Shown here: piece after piece, positions 8,494-16,378 of the stretch | Layout of the letters: every line of letters begins with the position of its first letter | How positions within the stretch are numbered: the first letter of the stretch is position 1 | NCBI GenBank assembly: GCA_927441425.1 | Contig: CAKMKG010000044.1 | Coordinates: forward strand, 1 to 33,498 | Length of the DNA: 33,498 nucleotides | Direction: 5' to 3' | Source: an uncultured Bacillota bacterium | Lineage (GTDB): Bacteria; Bacillota; Clostridia; Peptostreptococcales; Anaerovoracaceae | The notes under the pieces: generated by a model | Seen by the model: only the letters and a program-made list of their open reading frames with translations | Told to the model about the DNA's origin: nothing | Databases searched by the model: none | Made by a program: the position numbers and the translations under genes

Positions 8494-9208
8494 AAATATG
8501 CGGCATAGCAAAGTTATAAAACATTCCGGTAGACAACTTGGACCATATACCATTGAAAGAGCTATTGGTGAAGGACGATATGGGTTATGCTTCCTTGCAA
8601 AGTCAAAGCATGGCAATAGGGTTGTCATCAAGAAATCCAAATTTCCAGGCGTATTTAAAAATGATATTCATGAGGCAATTATCCTATCAAAACTCAAGGA
8701 TAAAAGAATACCTGAGTTTTTGGGGGTTGTAAATGAGAAGAGATTCTATGGATTTGTTTTAGAATTTAAGAATGGCTGCACCGTAAAAGACCTACTTTTT
8801 AAGCATAACTATCAATTTACGCATGAAGAAATTTTTAACATAGGTTTACAGCTAATTAAAATTATTGGGTATCTTCATGAAAATGGTGTTGTTCATAGAG
8901 ATATCAGAATACCTAATGTTTTAGTAAATGAAGGGGAGGTATATCTTATAGATTTTGGACTTGCAAGATGGACGGATAACAATCGATATCGATATGATTT
9001 GGACTTTTCATACCTGGGCGATTTCTTATTGTATTTACTTTACTCCTCTTATCATAAAAAAAGGATGAGTAAAACATTGCCTTGGTATCAAGAATTATTA
9101 TTGACGAATGAACAACAACTTTTTTTGAAAAAATTATTTCGTCTTGAGATAGCATATGAAAATACGAACCAAATTGAGAAAGACTTTATGAGTGCTTTCA
9201 AGATCTAG
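8486..9208 (+). CDS. Minimal Ser/Thr protein kinase-like protein
   Basis: 240 residues with kinase landmarks in order: glycine loop GEGRYG (28-33), VVIKK with Lys49, Glu63 in the C-helix, catalytic HRDIRIPN (H137, D139, N144) and IDFGLA (D156). All residues needed for ATP and Mg binding are present. The C-lobe is short: the APE motif of the activation segment and much of the helical lobe are missing, as in small bacterial kinases such as B. subtilis YbdM/YrzF-type proteins. No membrane helix or sensor domain is present. Met5 (ATG at 8498) is an alternative start. Substrates are unknown; the coupled zinc-ribbon protein is the obvious candidate partner. Confidence 0.8.
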   Translation: MSRNMRHSKVIKHSGRQLGPYTIERAIGEGRYGLCFLAKSKHGNRVVIKKSKFPGVFKNDIHEAIILSKLKDKRIPEFLGVVNEKRFYGFVLEFKNGCTVKDLLFKHNYQFTHEEIFNIGLQLIKIIGYLHENGVVHRDIRIPNVLVNEGEVYLIDFGLARWTDNNRYRYDLDFSYLGDFLLYLLYSSYHKKRMSKTLPWYQELLLTNEQQLFLKKLFRLEIAYENTNQIEKDFMSAFKI

Positions 9209-9252
9209 CATTCGATGTCGTCTAACGAAAGATAACAGAGCTGCATTTATTT

Positions 9253-9292
9253 CCTGGAAAACCCATCGTTTTGTAGATACATGGTAGCCAGG
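9253..9292 (+). other. Possible structured leader before the peptidase gene
   Basis: CCTGG (9253-9257) pairs with CCAGG (9288-9292), with inner ACC-CAT / ATGGT pairing, 25 bases before the ATG at 9317. The GGTAGCCAGGT segment and an upstream CGAAAG loop recall the 3' half of the GEMM-I (cyclic-di-GMP) riboswitch, but the expected conserved 5' segments are not clear. I see a foldable leader, not a confident riboswitch. Confidence 0.2.
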
Positions 9293-9316
9293 TGGGATGT
9301 AGAAAGGAGTAATTAA

Positions 9317-10804
9317 ATGTTTTTAAAAAATAGTTTTGATGGTAAAGCAGTAAAAGGATCTTATCATAAGCGCAGAAAAGAAGTAATGAAATATACAGTG
9401 GTGATTATGGATAAATTTAGACAGTTGATAGGTGATTTTAGAATAGAACAGTTAAGCAAGTTAAGTCAAAATGCAAAGAAAGGCATTGGAGCAGGACTAT
9501 TGGGAGTAGCGGTCATAAGTATAGCATTGTTTTTGAATATAAGTAACGATGTTCATAAAGTCATTATTGCAGGACAGGAAGTCGGTTATATTACCGAAGA
9601 GGAAATGGTTGACAAAACTTTAGAAGAAATAAAGGTGGACGTTTCCAATAAGGCTTCCGGTATGGAAATTGTGGTTGACAGTGATGCTTTGGTTTGCGAA
9701 GCGACAGCCCTGAAAGCAAAGGACGTAACCATTTTAACCAAGGACAAGCTAAAAGAAAAAATATTGGCGGCTGAATTATTCAAAGTCAAAGCGTGGGCTA
9801 TCAACATCAACGGTAACAACGTAGTGGCCGTGACTACAGAGGAAGGTGCAAACAGCATTCTAGAGGGGGTGAAAAGTTACTATCAGACCGATGGCGCTGA
9901 ATTGGCGAGTGCCACTTTTAAAGAAGATGTTGTGGTAACCCAAGCTGCGGTAAATGTGGCGAATGTTATGAGACCAGAAGACGCGGTGCCCTTGATTGTG
10001 ACAGGTACCAAGGAGCCGAAAATTTATACAGTTAAGGAGGGGGACACACTATGGGATATCGCAATAGCAAACGGTATGAGTCCAGCTGAACTGGAAAGTG
10101 CAAATACAGGGTTTGATCCGGAAAAATTAAAGATTGGCCAGCAGTTGAATCTATATCAGATAAAGCCGTATGTAACGGTTCAGATAAAAGAAGTTGTGGC
10201 TACAACCGAAAATATAAAATTTAAAACAGTTTATGAAAACACTAATACGTTATATAAAGGTCAAGTGAAAGTTAAAACCGCAGGTGTTTATGGAACAAAA
10301 AATATCAGAACTGAAGTCACCAAAGAAAATGATGTGGTTATAGCCACAAGAGAATTGGATTCTGTAATGGTGTCAGAACCGCAAGATCAGATTACACTAA
10401 AGGGTACAAAATCCCTAGCAACCTTTGCCGGCTCAGGCTCTTTATCAAGTCCGTTAAATCGTATTGATATCTCTTCGGCTTTTGGCGTAAACCGGGGAAG
10501 CAGCAGACACGCCGGTGTTGATCTCAGAAATCCCAAAGGGACTCCCATCAAAGCGGCAGATGATGGTGTAGTAACCTTTGCAGCATATTCCGGAACTTAT
10601 GGGAATATTGTGAAGTTAAGTCATGGAAATGGGATAGAAACATGGTATGCGCATGCTAATACCATCGGGGTATCCGTTGGACAAGTGGTAAAGAAAGGTG
10701 ATGTCATTGCCACTGTAGGGATGACCGGGAGAACCACCGGATACCACTTGCATTTGGAGGTAAGAAAAAACGGAGTGCCTCAGAATCCAATGAACTATTT
10801 ATAG
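9317..10804 (+). CDS. LysM-G5-M23 cell-wall endopeptidase
   Basis: 495 residues: cytosolic N-terminus, a membrane anchor (about 55-74), a linker region (80-230), LysM (about 236-280, YTVKEGDTLWDIA), a G5 domain (about 288-363) and a C-terminal M23 peptidase (about 394-490). The LytM-type metal ligands are visible: H398-xxx-D402 in SRHAGVDL, and H477-L-H479 in GYHLHLEV with H446. M23 enzymes cut peptide cross-links in peptidoglycan. LysM and G5 bind the wall. The ATG at 9317 follows AAAGGAG. It is preceded by 108 bp of non-coding DNA and may be its own transcription unit rather than part of the SPFH cluster. Confidence 0.92.
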   Translation: MFLKNSFDGKAVKGSYHKRRKEVMKYTVVIMDKFRQLIGDFRIEQLSKLSQNAKKGIGAGLLGVAVISIALFLNISNDVHKVIIAGQEVGYITEEEMVDKTLEEIKVDVSNKASGMEIVVDSDALVCEATALKAKDVTILTKDKLKEKILAAELFKVKAWAININGNNVVAVTTEEGANSILEGVKSYYQTDGAELASATFKEDVVVTQAAVNVANVMRPEDAVPLIVTGTKEPKIYTVKEGDTLWDIAIANGMSPAELESANTGFDPEKLKIGQQLNLYQIKPYVTVQIKEVVATTENIKFKTVYENTNTLYKGQVKVKTAGVYGTKNIRTEVTKENDVVIATRELDSVMVSEPQDQITLKGTKSLATFAGSGSLSSPLNRIDISSAFGVNRGSSRHAGVDLRNPKGTPIKAADDGVVTFAAYSGTYGNIVKLSHGNGIETWYAHANTIGVSVGQVVKKGDVIATVGMTGRTTGYHLHLEVRKNGVPQNPMNYL

Positions 10805-10884
10805 CAACGGTCGGGTTTAATAGAAAATAAGGGAGTGCCCTGCATTCCGTGTAAATGGAATAATCTAAATTCAAATCAAGAAGT

Positions 10885-11192
10885 TCAGTGCTGCGGCGGA
10901 TTCGGATCGAACCCGTCGCTTTTTTCATACGATGCCATTTCCTCCTGAATCCGGTCTTCAAAGAAATTCGCTATTACAGTCTTCTTGCCGTATCCGTTGC
11001 GGCTGTTTCCGCTGTTATTCCCAAGAGCGCTGCTTTTTTCATAGCCTAAATCTTCGTCCAACTCAGCTTCGAGCATTTTTTCAAATGCTCTGAAAAACAG
11101 ACTTTTGAGCTTCTCCGTTAAATCAGATGGGGTAGTGTTTCCTCGCTGATGAGTGCTGCAAGCTGCATTTCCTTTTGGTTCAATTGTGTCAT
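10885..11192 (-). pseudogene. IS256-family transposase, N-terminal fragment, frameshifted
   Basis: Reading leftward from 11192: MTQLNQKEMQLAALISEE, a frameshift near 11130, then LTEKLKSLFFRAFEKMLEAE, LDEDLGYEKSS, GNNSGNSRNGYGKKTV and a stop at 10885. The E-L-x-E-x-L-G-Y-E and GNNSGNSRNGY-KTV blocks are hallmarks of the N-terminus of IS256 (mutator-type) transposases. After KKTV the sequence diverges and ends, so the catalytic DDE domain is gone. Confidence 0.85.
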
Positions 11193-11225
11193 AGTCTTAT
11201 CTAATTTTTGTTTTCTTATTTGAGA

Positions 11226-11455
11226 TTATTGCCATTTAAACGGTTGATAATACAGCCTCGAAAATAACGCGTTGTCTTCCGTCACCGCTGTGTGCATCAG
11301 TTTCAGACCGGCCATGAACGGCTTCAGATCCTCGTAGGAAACAAACTTCGAAGAGGCTCGGATTGATGGATGATGCATCTTTGGATTCCGGCTTTCAGAT
11401 AGTCTCGAAAGCCAGAAAGTCCGTCAACCCAGAATAGATAAACGTCTCTTACTCC
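11226..11455 (-). pseudogene. IS256-family transposase, central fragment, frameshifted
   Basis: Reading leftward: GVRDVYLFWVDGLSGFRDYL, then AGIQRCIIHQ, a frameshift, then ASSKFVSYEDLKPFMAGLK and a stop at 11226-11228. This matches the middle of IS256 transposases (VDGLTGF, IQRCIIHQIRNS, KFVSYKDLK), which carries the second catalytic Asp region. A stretch after GFRDYL is missing. The fragment lies upstream, in transcription sense, of the N-terminal fragment at 10885-11192, so they are not one simple broken gene. Confidence 0.85.
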
Positions 11456-11480
11456 TCGACTCAATTAGAGAGAAATTTGA

Positions 11481-11822
11481 ACCATCAAATTTTATTGCAA
11501 TAAATATCATCATACGGTTCTGATACCCGACTTAAATGATCAGGAAATCGGAGCGATTGCGAAAGCGGCATCTGAAGCAGGTGCCGTGATTCATAATATT
11601 ATACCGCTTATTCCGCAGCAGAAAATGGCCGATAGGTCAGAACCAAATTGCGATGAGTTATACTCCGCAAGGATGGCAGCAGCACCATATCTGGATGTTT
11701 TCCATCACTGCAAACACTGCAGAGCGGATGCAGCCGATATCATGGGAAAGAATCATGATATCTCAGCTTTATTGTATGGAGATAAGAGACCTTTACAGGA
11801 TGTTTTCTCGCATGGCTCATAA
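11481..11822 (+). pseudogene. NifB-like radical SAM protein, C-terminal remnant
   Basis: An open frame of 113 codons without its start. It shows TVLIPDLND, GAVIHNIIPLIPQ, KMAD and HHCKHCRADAADIMG before TAA at 11820. These correspond to the conserved C-terminal part of NifB (a nitrogenase cofactor maturase), where LIPGIND, HNIMPLIP and a Cys-x-x-Cys-Arg-Ala-Asp-Ala segment are typical. The radical SAM CxxxCxxC core would lie upstream but is replaced by transposase relics, so the gene is truncated. An ATG at 11586 could open a 78-residue peptide, but it lacks a plausible Shine-Dalgarno. Confidence 0.75.
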
Positions 11823-11837
11823 ATATCTATAAACCTA

Positions 11838-11867
11838 TTGACAAAGTAGGAATTAGTGGAATATAAT
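11838..11867 (+). promoter_or_regulatory. Strong promoter of the sulfur-import operon
   Basis: Perfect TTGACA (11838-11843) and perfect TATAAT (11862-11867) with an 18-base spacer, 54 bases before the ATG at 11922. It sits just after the NifB-like remnant. Confidence 0.85.
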
Positions 11868-11872
11868 ACATA

Positions 11873-11900
11873 ACATACAAAACCTATAAAAATACTATGA
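11873..11900 (+). promoter_or_regulatory. Weak copy of the shared CATAC operator-like site
   Basis: CATAC (11874-11878) is followed by an AAAACC block and ends in CTATGA (11895-11900), just downstream of the -10 box. The position and the CATAC...AAAACC...TATGA order resemble the stronger palindrome before metY (27976-28005), but the arms are imperfect. Could be bound by an Rrf2 regulator; inference only. Confidence 0.3.
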
Positions 11901-11921
11901 AATAAAAAAGGAGATTACAAA

Positions 11922-12749
11922 ATGAAAAAAACAAAAGGAATTTTAATACTGCTTCTTGTATTCGTTATGATATTCAGTTTGTTTGGTTGCGCCGGCAGCG
12001 GGGACAGTGACAGCGGGCAGGAAGCGGCAGAGACACCAGAAGGTCTGCTTGAACAAATTCAGTCAAAAGGAACGCTTACAGTTGGCATCGAAGGTACCTA
12101 TCCGCCTTATACCTATCATGATGAAGCTACAGATGAACTGGCAGGCTACGATGTGGAAATAGCGCAAGCGATCGCAGAGAAGCTCGGTGTAGAAGCAGAG
12201 TTTGTGGAAACAAAATGGGATAGTATCATCGCAGGTCTGGATGCAGAGCGCTATGACGTGATCATCAATCAGGTCGGGATCACAGCAAAGCGTCAGGAAA
12301 AATACGATTTTTCTCAGCCGTATACTTATACAAAAGGGGTTTTAATTGTAGCTGAAGAAAATAACGAGATCACATCTTTTGAAGATTTAGCAGGTAAGAA
12401 ATCTGCACAGACTGTAACGAGCAACTGGGCGTCCACAGCGGAGTCCTACGGAGCAACCATTGAAGGCACAGACGGATTTAGTCAGTCCATTGAGCTTGTT
12501 CTTGCGGGAAGAGCTGATGCAACTTTGAACGATGACGTTACTTTTTATGATTACAAAAAAGCAAAACCCGATGCAAAGGTAAAATTTGTTGCTACGTCGG
12601 ATGAAGTCAATTTAAGTGGTGTTATGATCCGTAAGGGTAATGAAGAATTCGTAAATGCGATCAATACAGCACTTGATGAATTAAGAGCAGAGGGCAAGCT
12701 GAAGGAAATTTCGGAAAAATATTTTGGCGTAGATGTCAGCGTAGAATAA
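11922..12749 (+). CDS. Amino-acid (cystine-type) ABC transporter substrate-binding lipoprotein
   Basis: 275 residues with a signal peptide and lipobox (LFGC, lipidation at Cys23), then a family-3 solute-binding fold: LTVGIEGTYPPYTYHD near the N-terminus, LAGYDVEIAQAIAEKLG, and the typical YDVIINQVGIT / RQEKYDFSQPYT segment. It delivers a polar amino acid to the permease and ATPase that follow. Cystine is the likely ligand because the operon continues with cysteine/homocysteine enzymes, but family members also bind glutamine, histidine or arginine. AAGGAGA precedes the ATG. Confidence 0.88.
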   Translation: MKKTKGILILLLVFVMIFSLFGCAGSGDSDSGQEAAETPEGLLEQIQSKGTLTVGIEGTYPPYTYHDEATDELAGYDVEIAQAIAEKLGVEAEFVETKWDSIIAGLDAERYDVIINQVGITAKRQEKYDFSQPYTYTKGVLIVAEENNEITSFEDLAGKKSAQTVTSNWASTAESYGATIEGTDGFSQSIELVLAGRADATLNDDVTFYDYKKAKPDAKVKFVATSDEVNLSGVMIRKGNEEFVNAINTALDELRAEGKLKEISEKYFGVDVSVE

Positions 12750-12781
12750 AAGCAGAGTAAGAAAATGTAAGGAGTTAGGCA

Positions 12782-13450
12782 ATGTTCAACGAGAGGGTCA
12801 TCAATATACTACAAGAATCTTTTTTTAAGATTCTCATTCCCGGAATCACACATACCATCCCGTTGACATTGGTTTCCTTTGCCATCGGGCTTTTTCTGGC
12901 CATCGTCGTAGCATTGGTACAGGTAAGCAACGTAAGGATCCTGAATCCCATTGTAAAATTTTATGTTTGGGTGATCCGTGGAACACCATTGTTGGTACAG
13001 ATATTTATTATTTTCTTTGGGTTGCCCAGTGCAGGGATAGTTCTGGATTCGGTGCCTGCAGCGATCATTGCTTTTTCCCTGAATGTCGGTGCCTATGCTT
13101 CCGAAACCTTAAGGGCGGCAATCTTGTCTGTCCCTCTGGGACAGATCGAGGCGGGATATTCCATTGGTATGAACTATTTTCAAGTGCTACGCAGGATCAT
13201 TCTCCCTCAGGCTTTCAAAATGTCCGTGCCACCGTTATTCAATTCATTTATCGGTCTGGTAAAGGATACTTCTCTGGCGGCCAATATCACTGTCACGGAG
13301 ATGTTCATGGTAACCCAGCGGATTGCGGCAAAGACTTTTGAACCGCTGGCATTATATTGTGAAGTTGCTGTGATCTATTTGATCTTTTGTACCGTGCTGT
13401 CAAAAGTGCAGCATATGGCAGAAAAATCGCTGAAACTGGAGCAGGGATGA
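12782..13450 (+). CDS. Amino-acid ABC transporter permease
   Basis: 222 residues with four to five membrane helices and the HisM/GlnP signatures: VIRGTPLLVQIFII, AYASETLRAAILSVPLGQIE and the EAA loop (GMNYFQVLRRIILPQAF), which docks the ATPase, then KDTSLAA. It lies 32 bp after the binding-protein gene and 15 bp before the ATPase gene. Partner of both in the first importer. Close in type to TcyB/TcyL of cystine uptake, though specificity cannot be read from the permease. Confidence 0.9.
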   Translation: MFNERVINILQESFFKILIPGITHTIPLTLVSFAIGLFLAIVVALVQVSNVRILNPIVKFYVWVIRGTPLLVQIFIIFFGLPSAGIVLDSVPAAIIAFSLNVGAYASETLRAAILSVPLGQIEAGYSIGMNYFQVLRRIILPQAFKMSVPPLFNSFIGLVKDTSLAANITVTEMFMVTQRIAAKTFEPLALYCEVAVIYLIFCTVLSKVQHMAEKSLKLEQG

Positions 13451-13465
13451 TAAGGAGTTGCGGAA

Positions 13466-14203
13466 ATGCTTCAAATTAAAAATTTAAGTAAAAATTATGA
13501 GGATCTGAAGGTTTTGGAACAGATCGATCTTGAAATCGAATCCAACAAGACCACCGTAATTATCGGTCCTTCCGGTTCGGGTAAAACAACATTGCTTCGG
13601 TGTCTGAACCTCTTGGCGATTCCCGATATCGGAGAAATCGATCTGAACGGAGTCTCCTTAACCTTTGATCCAAATCAGCCATTGCAAAAAAGAAAAATCC
13701 TTGATTATAGAAAAAAAACAGGGATGGTATTTCAGAGCTTTCATTTATTTTCCCACAGAACTGTGATTGAAAATATTATGGAAGGGCCTGTAACAGTCTT
13801 GAAAAAAGGGAAAGCGGATGCTATGGCAGAAGGCATGGCTCTTCTAAAAAAAGTTGGGCTGGAGGACAAAGCAAATCAATATCCCAGACAGCTTTCCGGC
13901 GGTCAGCAGCAGCGAGTCGCAATCGCAAGGGCATTGGCAATGAAGCCAGAAGTTCTCTTGTTTGACGAGCCTACCAGCGCCCTTGATCCGGAACTTGAAA
14001 TCGAAGTGCTCGAAATTATACGAGCCCTTGCAAAAGAGCATTATACGATTGTTATCGTGACACACAAGATGACTTTCGCCAAAGAAGTCGGTGACAACAT
14101 CATCTTCCTGGAAAATGGAAGAATTCTCAAACAGGGCAGCTACGCAGAGCTTTATCATTCAGGCAATGAACGTATCAACCGATTTTTGACTACGCTGCAA
14201 TGA
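13466..14203 (+). CDS. Amino-acid ABC transporter ATP-binding protein
   Basis: 245 residues with Walker A GPSGSGKT (34-41), Q-loop FQSFHLF, signature LSGGQQQRVAIARAL (from 143), Walker B VLLFDE (163-168), D-loop SALD and the switch His in VTHKM. It powers the importer made by the two preceding genes and belongs to the polar amino-acid uptake class (GlnQ/TcyC type). The gene follows the permease at 15 bp with its own AAGGAG. Confidence 0.93.
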   Translation: MLQIKNLSKNYEDLKVLEQIDLEIESNKTTVIIGPSGSGKTTLLRCLNLLAIPDIGEIDLNGVSLTFDPNQPLQKRKILDYRKKTGMVFQSFHLFSHRTVIENIMEGPVTVLKKGKADAMAEGMALLKKVGLEDKANQYPRQLSGGQQQRVAIARALAMKPEVLLFDEPTSALDPELEIEVLEIIRALAKEHYTIVIVTHKMTFAKEVGDNIIFLENGRILKQGSYAELYHSGNERINRFLTTLQ

Positions 14204-14268
14204 CAGGACGATGTCCGGGAAAAGAATATATTTAATAACGTTGATAAATAGAGGAAAGGAATAAAAAA

Positions 14269-15426
14269 ATGAAAACTGAAACTGACATGCGAACCTTGTT
14301 GATACACGGAGGCATTGACGGAGATGATCTGACCGGAGCAGTTAATGTTCCGATATACCAGACATCAACCTATCAACAGGCTTCTCTGGGTGTATTGAAA
14401 GGTTATGAATATTCAAGAACAGGAAATCCCACGAGGCATGCGTTGGAGGTGTTGATCGCCGAGCTGGAAAACGGCACCGACGGGTTTGCATTTGCATCGG
14501 GCTTAGCTGCAATCACTACCGTATTGACATTGTTCAAAAGCGGAGACAAGATCCTCCTGTCGGATAATGTTTACGGAGGCACTTTCAGGCTGCTGAATAT
14601 TGTCTTCTCACGATACGGATTGAATTTTCAAATTGTCGATACCTCCAATCTGGACGAAGTAGAACAGGCAGTATCAGAAGATGTAAAGGCCATTTTTATA
14701 GAATCACCAGCAAATCCTTTAATGACAATTACTGATATCCAAGCGGTTTCTGTAATTGCAAAGAAAAAAGGCATTCTAACCATCGTTGACAATACCTTTA
14801 TGACCCCTTACCTGCAGCGTCCGCTGGATCTGGGAGCTGATATCGTGATCCATAGTGCAACAAAATATCTTGGAGGACACAGTGATTTGATTGCAGGTCT
14901 TGCTGTCACAAATGACAAGGAATTGGCGGAAAGGATCGCTTTCCTTCAAAATGCAATTGGAGGCATTCAACAGCCTTTCGATTCCTTTTTATTGATTAGG
15001 GGAATCAAGACTCTTTCGGTAAGAATGGATCGCCATATCGAGAATGCCCAGTATATTGCAGAATTTTTAAATCAACATCCAGCGGTCGACAAGGTATGCT
15101 ATCCCGGCCTGCCTGATTCGGCGGGCTATGAAATCAATAAAAAACAGGCAAAGGGTCCGGGCGCGATGATATCCTTCCTTCTAAATCAGGATTACGATCT
15201 GGAAAAGTTCTATGCATCATTGAAGGTCGCAAAACTGGCTGAAAGTCTGGGAGGCGTAGAATCCCTCGTTTGTCACCCGTCAACCATGACCCACGCATCC
15301 ATAACGGAGGAAATCAGAAACAAGGTCGGGATCACGCATAATCTGATCCGCTACTCTCCAGGGCTTGAAGCAAAGGAAGATCTGGTCAAAGATCTAGATG
15401 GCGCTTTCAAGGAGAGTAGGAGGTGA
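14269..15426 (+). CDS. mccB: Cystathionine gamma-lyase/synthase-type PLP enzyme (MccB-like)
   Basis: 385 residues of the Cys/Met-metabolism PLP family: YSRTGNPTRHALE, FASGLAAI, VDNTFMTPYLQRPLDLGADI and the PLP lysine K199 in HSATKYLGGHSD. It is followed directly by an MccA-type gene, the same pair as B. subtilis mccA-mccB, where MccB cleaves cystathionine to cysteine and also acts on homocysteine. That pairing favours a lyase role in methionine-to-cysteine conversion. A synthase activity cannot be excluded from sequence. The mccA Shine-Dalgarno lies inside its last codons. Confidence 0.85.
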   Translation: MKTETDMRTLLIHGGIDGDDLTGAVNVPIYQTSTYQQASLGVLKGYEYSRTGNPTRHALEVLIAELENGTDGFAFASGLAAITTVLTLFKSGDKILLSDNVYGGTFRLLNIVFSRYGLNFQIVDTSNLDEVEQAVSEDVKAIFIESPANPLMTITDIQAVSVIAKKKGILTIVDNTFMTPYLQRPLDLGADIVIHSATKYLGGHSDLIAGLAVTNDKELAERIAFLQNAIGGIQQPFDSFLLIRGIKTLSVRMDRHIENAQYIAEFLNQHPAVDKVCYPGLPDSAGYEINKKQAKGPGAMISFLLNQDYDLEKFYASLKVAKLAESLGGVESLVCHPSTMTHASITEEIRNKVGITHNLIRYSPGLEAKEDLVKDLDGAFKESRR

Positions 15427-15430
15427 TACC

Positions 15431-16357
15431 ATGGGAAGTTTAAATTATTATAATGATATCAAAGAACTGATTGGCAACACTCCATTCCTGAAACTGAACA
15501 ATCTTGGAGTCAATCCATCGGTGCAGCTCTTTGCAAAACTGGAGCTCTGGAATCCCGGCGGCAGTGTAAAGGACAGAATTGGGAAATCTATGATCGAGGA
15601 TGCCGAAAATCACGGCCAGTTGAAACCAGGTTATACCATCATTGAAGCAACTGCCGGAAATACTGGTCTGGGTATTGCCTTAGCAGCGATCAACAAGGGG
15701 TATCGAATTATTTTCGTTGTTCCGGAGAAATTTTCAATTGAAAAACAGATTTTGATGAAGGCCTTAGGCGGCGAAATCATCAATACACCGAGAGAAAAGG
15801 GAATGCTTGGCGCTATGGAAAAGGCAAAAGAGCTAAGGCTAGAAATCCCTGACTCAATTGAGCTTGCACAATTTGTCAATCCTTCCAATCCGTTGGTGCA
15901 TTATGAGACGACCGGAGCAGAAATCCACCGCGCTTTAAATGGTGAGATCGATTATTTCGTCGCCGGAGCAGGAAGCGGAGGGACGTATACCGGTGCTCTG
16001 CGGTATCTGAAAGAGAAAAATCCGAAGGTGAAAGGGATCCTTGTTGACCCGGAAGGCTCCACCATGGGCGGAGGTATTGAAAAATGCTATAACATTGAAG
16101 GAATTGGAAATAACTTTATCCCGGAAACTATGGATATGAGACTGGTTGATGAGGTGATTAAAGTTTCGGATGAAGAGGCATTTCAAGTCGTAAAAGAATT
16201 AGCCCGAAAAGAAGGCCTTATCGTCGGTACCTCGTCCGCGGCGGCTGTTGCTGCGTCACTGCGTTTTGCCAAAACGATCAGCATTGGTAATATCGTGACG
16301 ATTTTACCGGATCGTGGTGACCGGTATTTCAGCAAAAATTTATATGATGCCATTTGA
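15431..16357 (+). CDS. mccA: Cystathionine beta-synthase / O-acetylserine thiol-lyase (MccA-like)
   Basis: 308 residues of the CysK/CBS PLP family, with K47 in NPGGSVKDR and an EATAGNTG phosphate loop in place of the Cys[27 protein letters not shown] is very like B. subtilis MccA, which joins homocysteine to O-acetylserine. There is no C-terminal CBS regulatory pair, as expected for bacterial forms. I start at the ATG at 15431, behind a perfect AGGAGGTGA (15418-15426) that overlaps the upstream stop codon, rather than at 15398. With the upstream MccB it forms the reverse transsulfuration route. Confidence 0.9.
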   Translation: MGSLNYYNDIKELIGNTPFLKLNNLGVNPSVQLFAKLELWNPGGSVKDRIGKSMIEDAENHGQLKPGYTIIEATAGNTGLGIALAAINKGYRIIFVVPEKFSIEKQILMKALGGEIINTPREKGMLGAMEKAKELRLEIPDSIELAQFVNPSNPLVHYETTGAEIHRALNGEIDYFVAGAGSGGTYTGALRYLKEKNPKVKGILVDPEGSTMGGGIEKCYNIEGIGNNFIPETMDMRLVDEVIKVSDEEAFQVVKELARKEGLIVGTSSAAAVAASLRFAKTISIGNIVTILPDRGDRYFSKNLYDAI

Positions 16358-16378
16358 GTAGTATGAAAGGAGAGTAAT

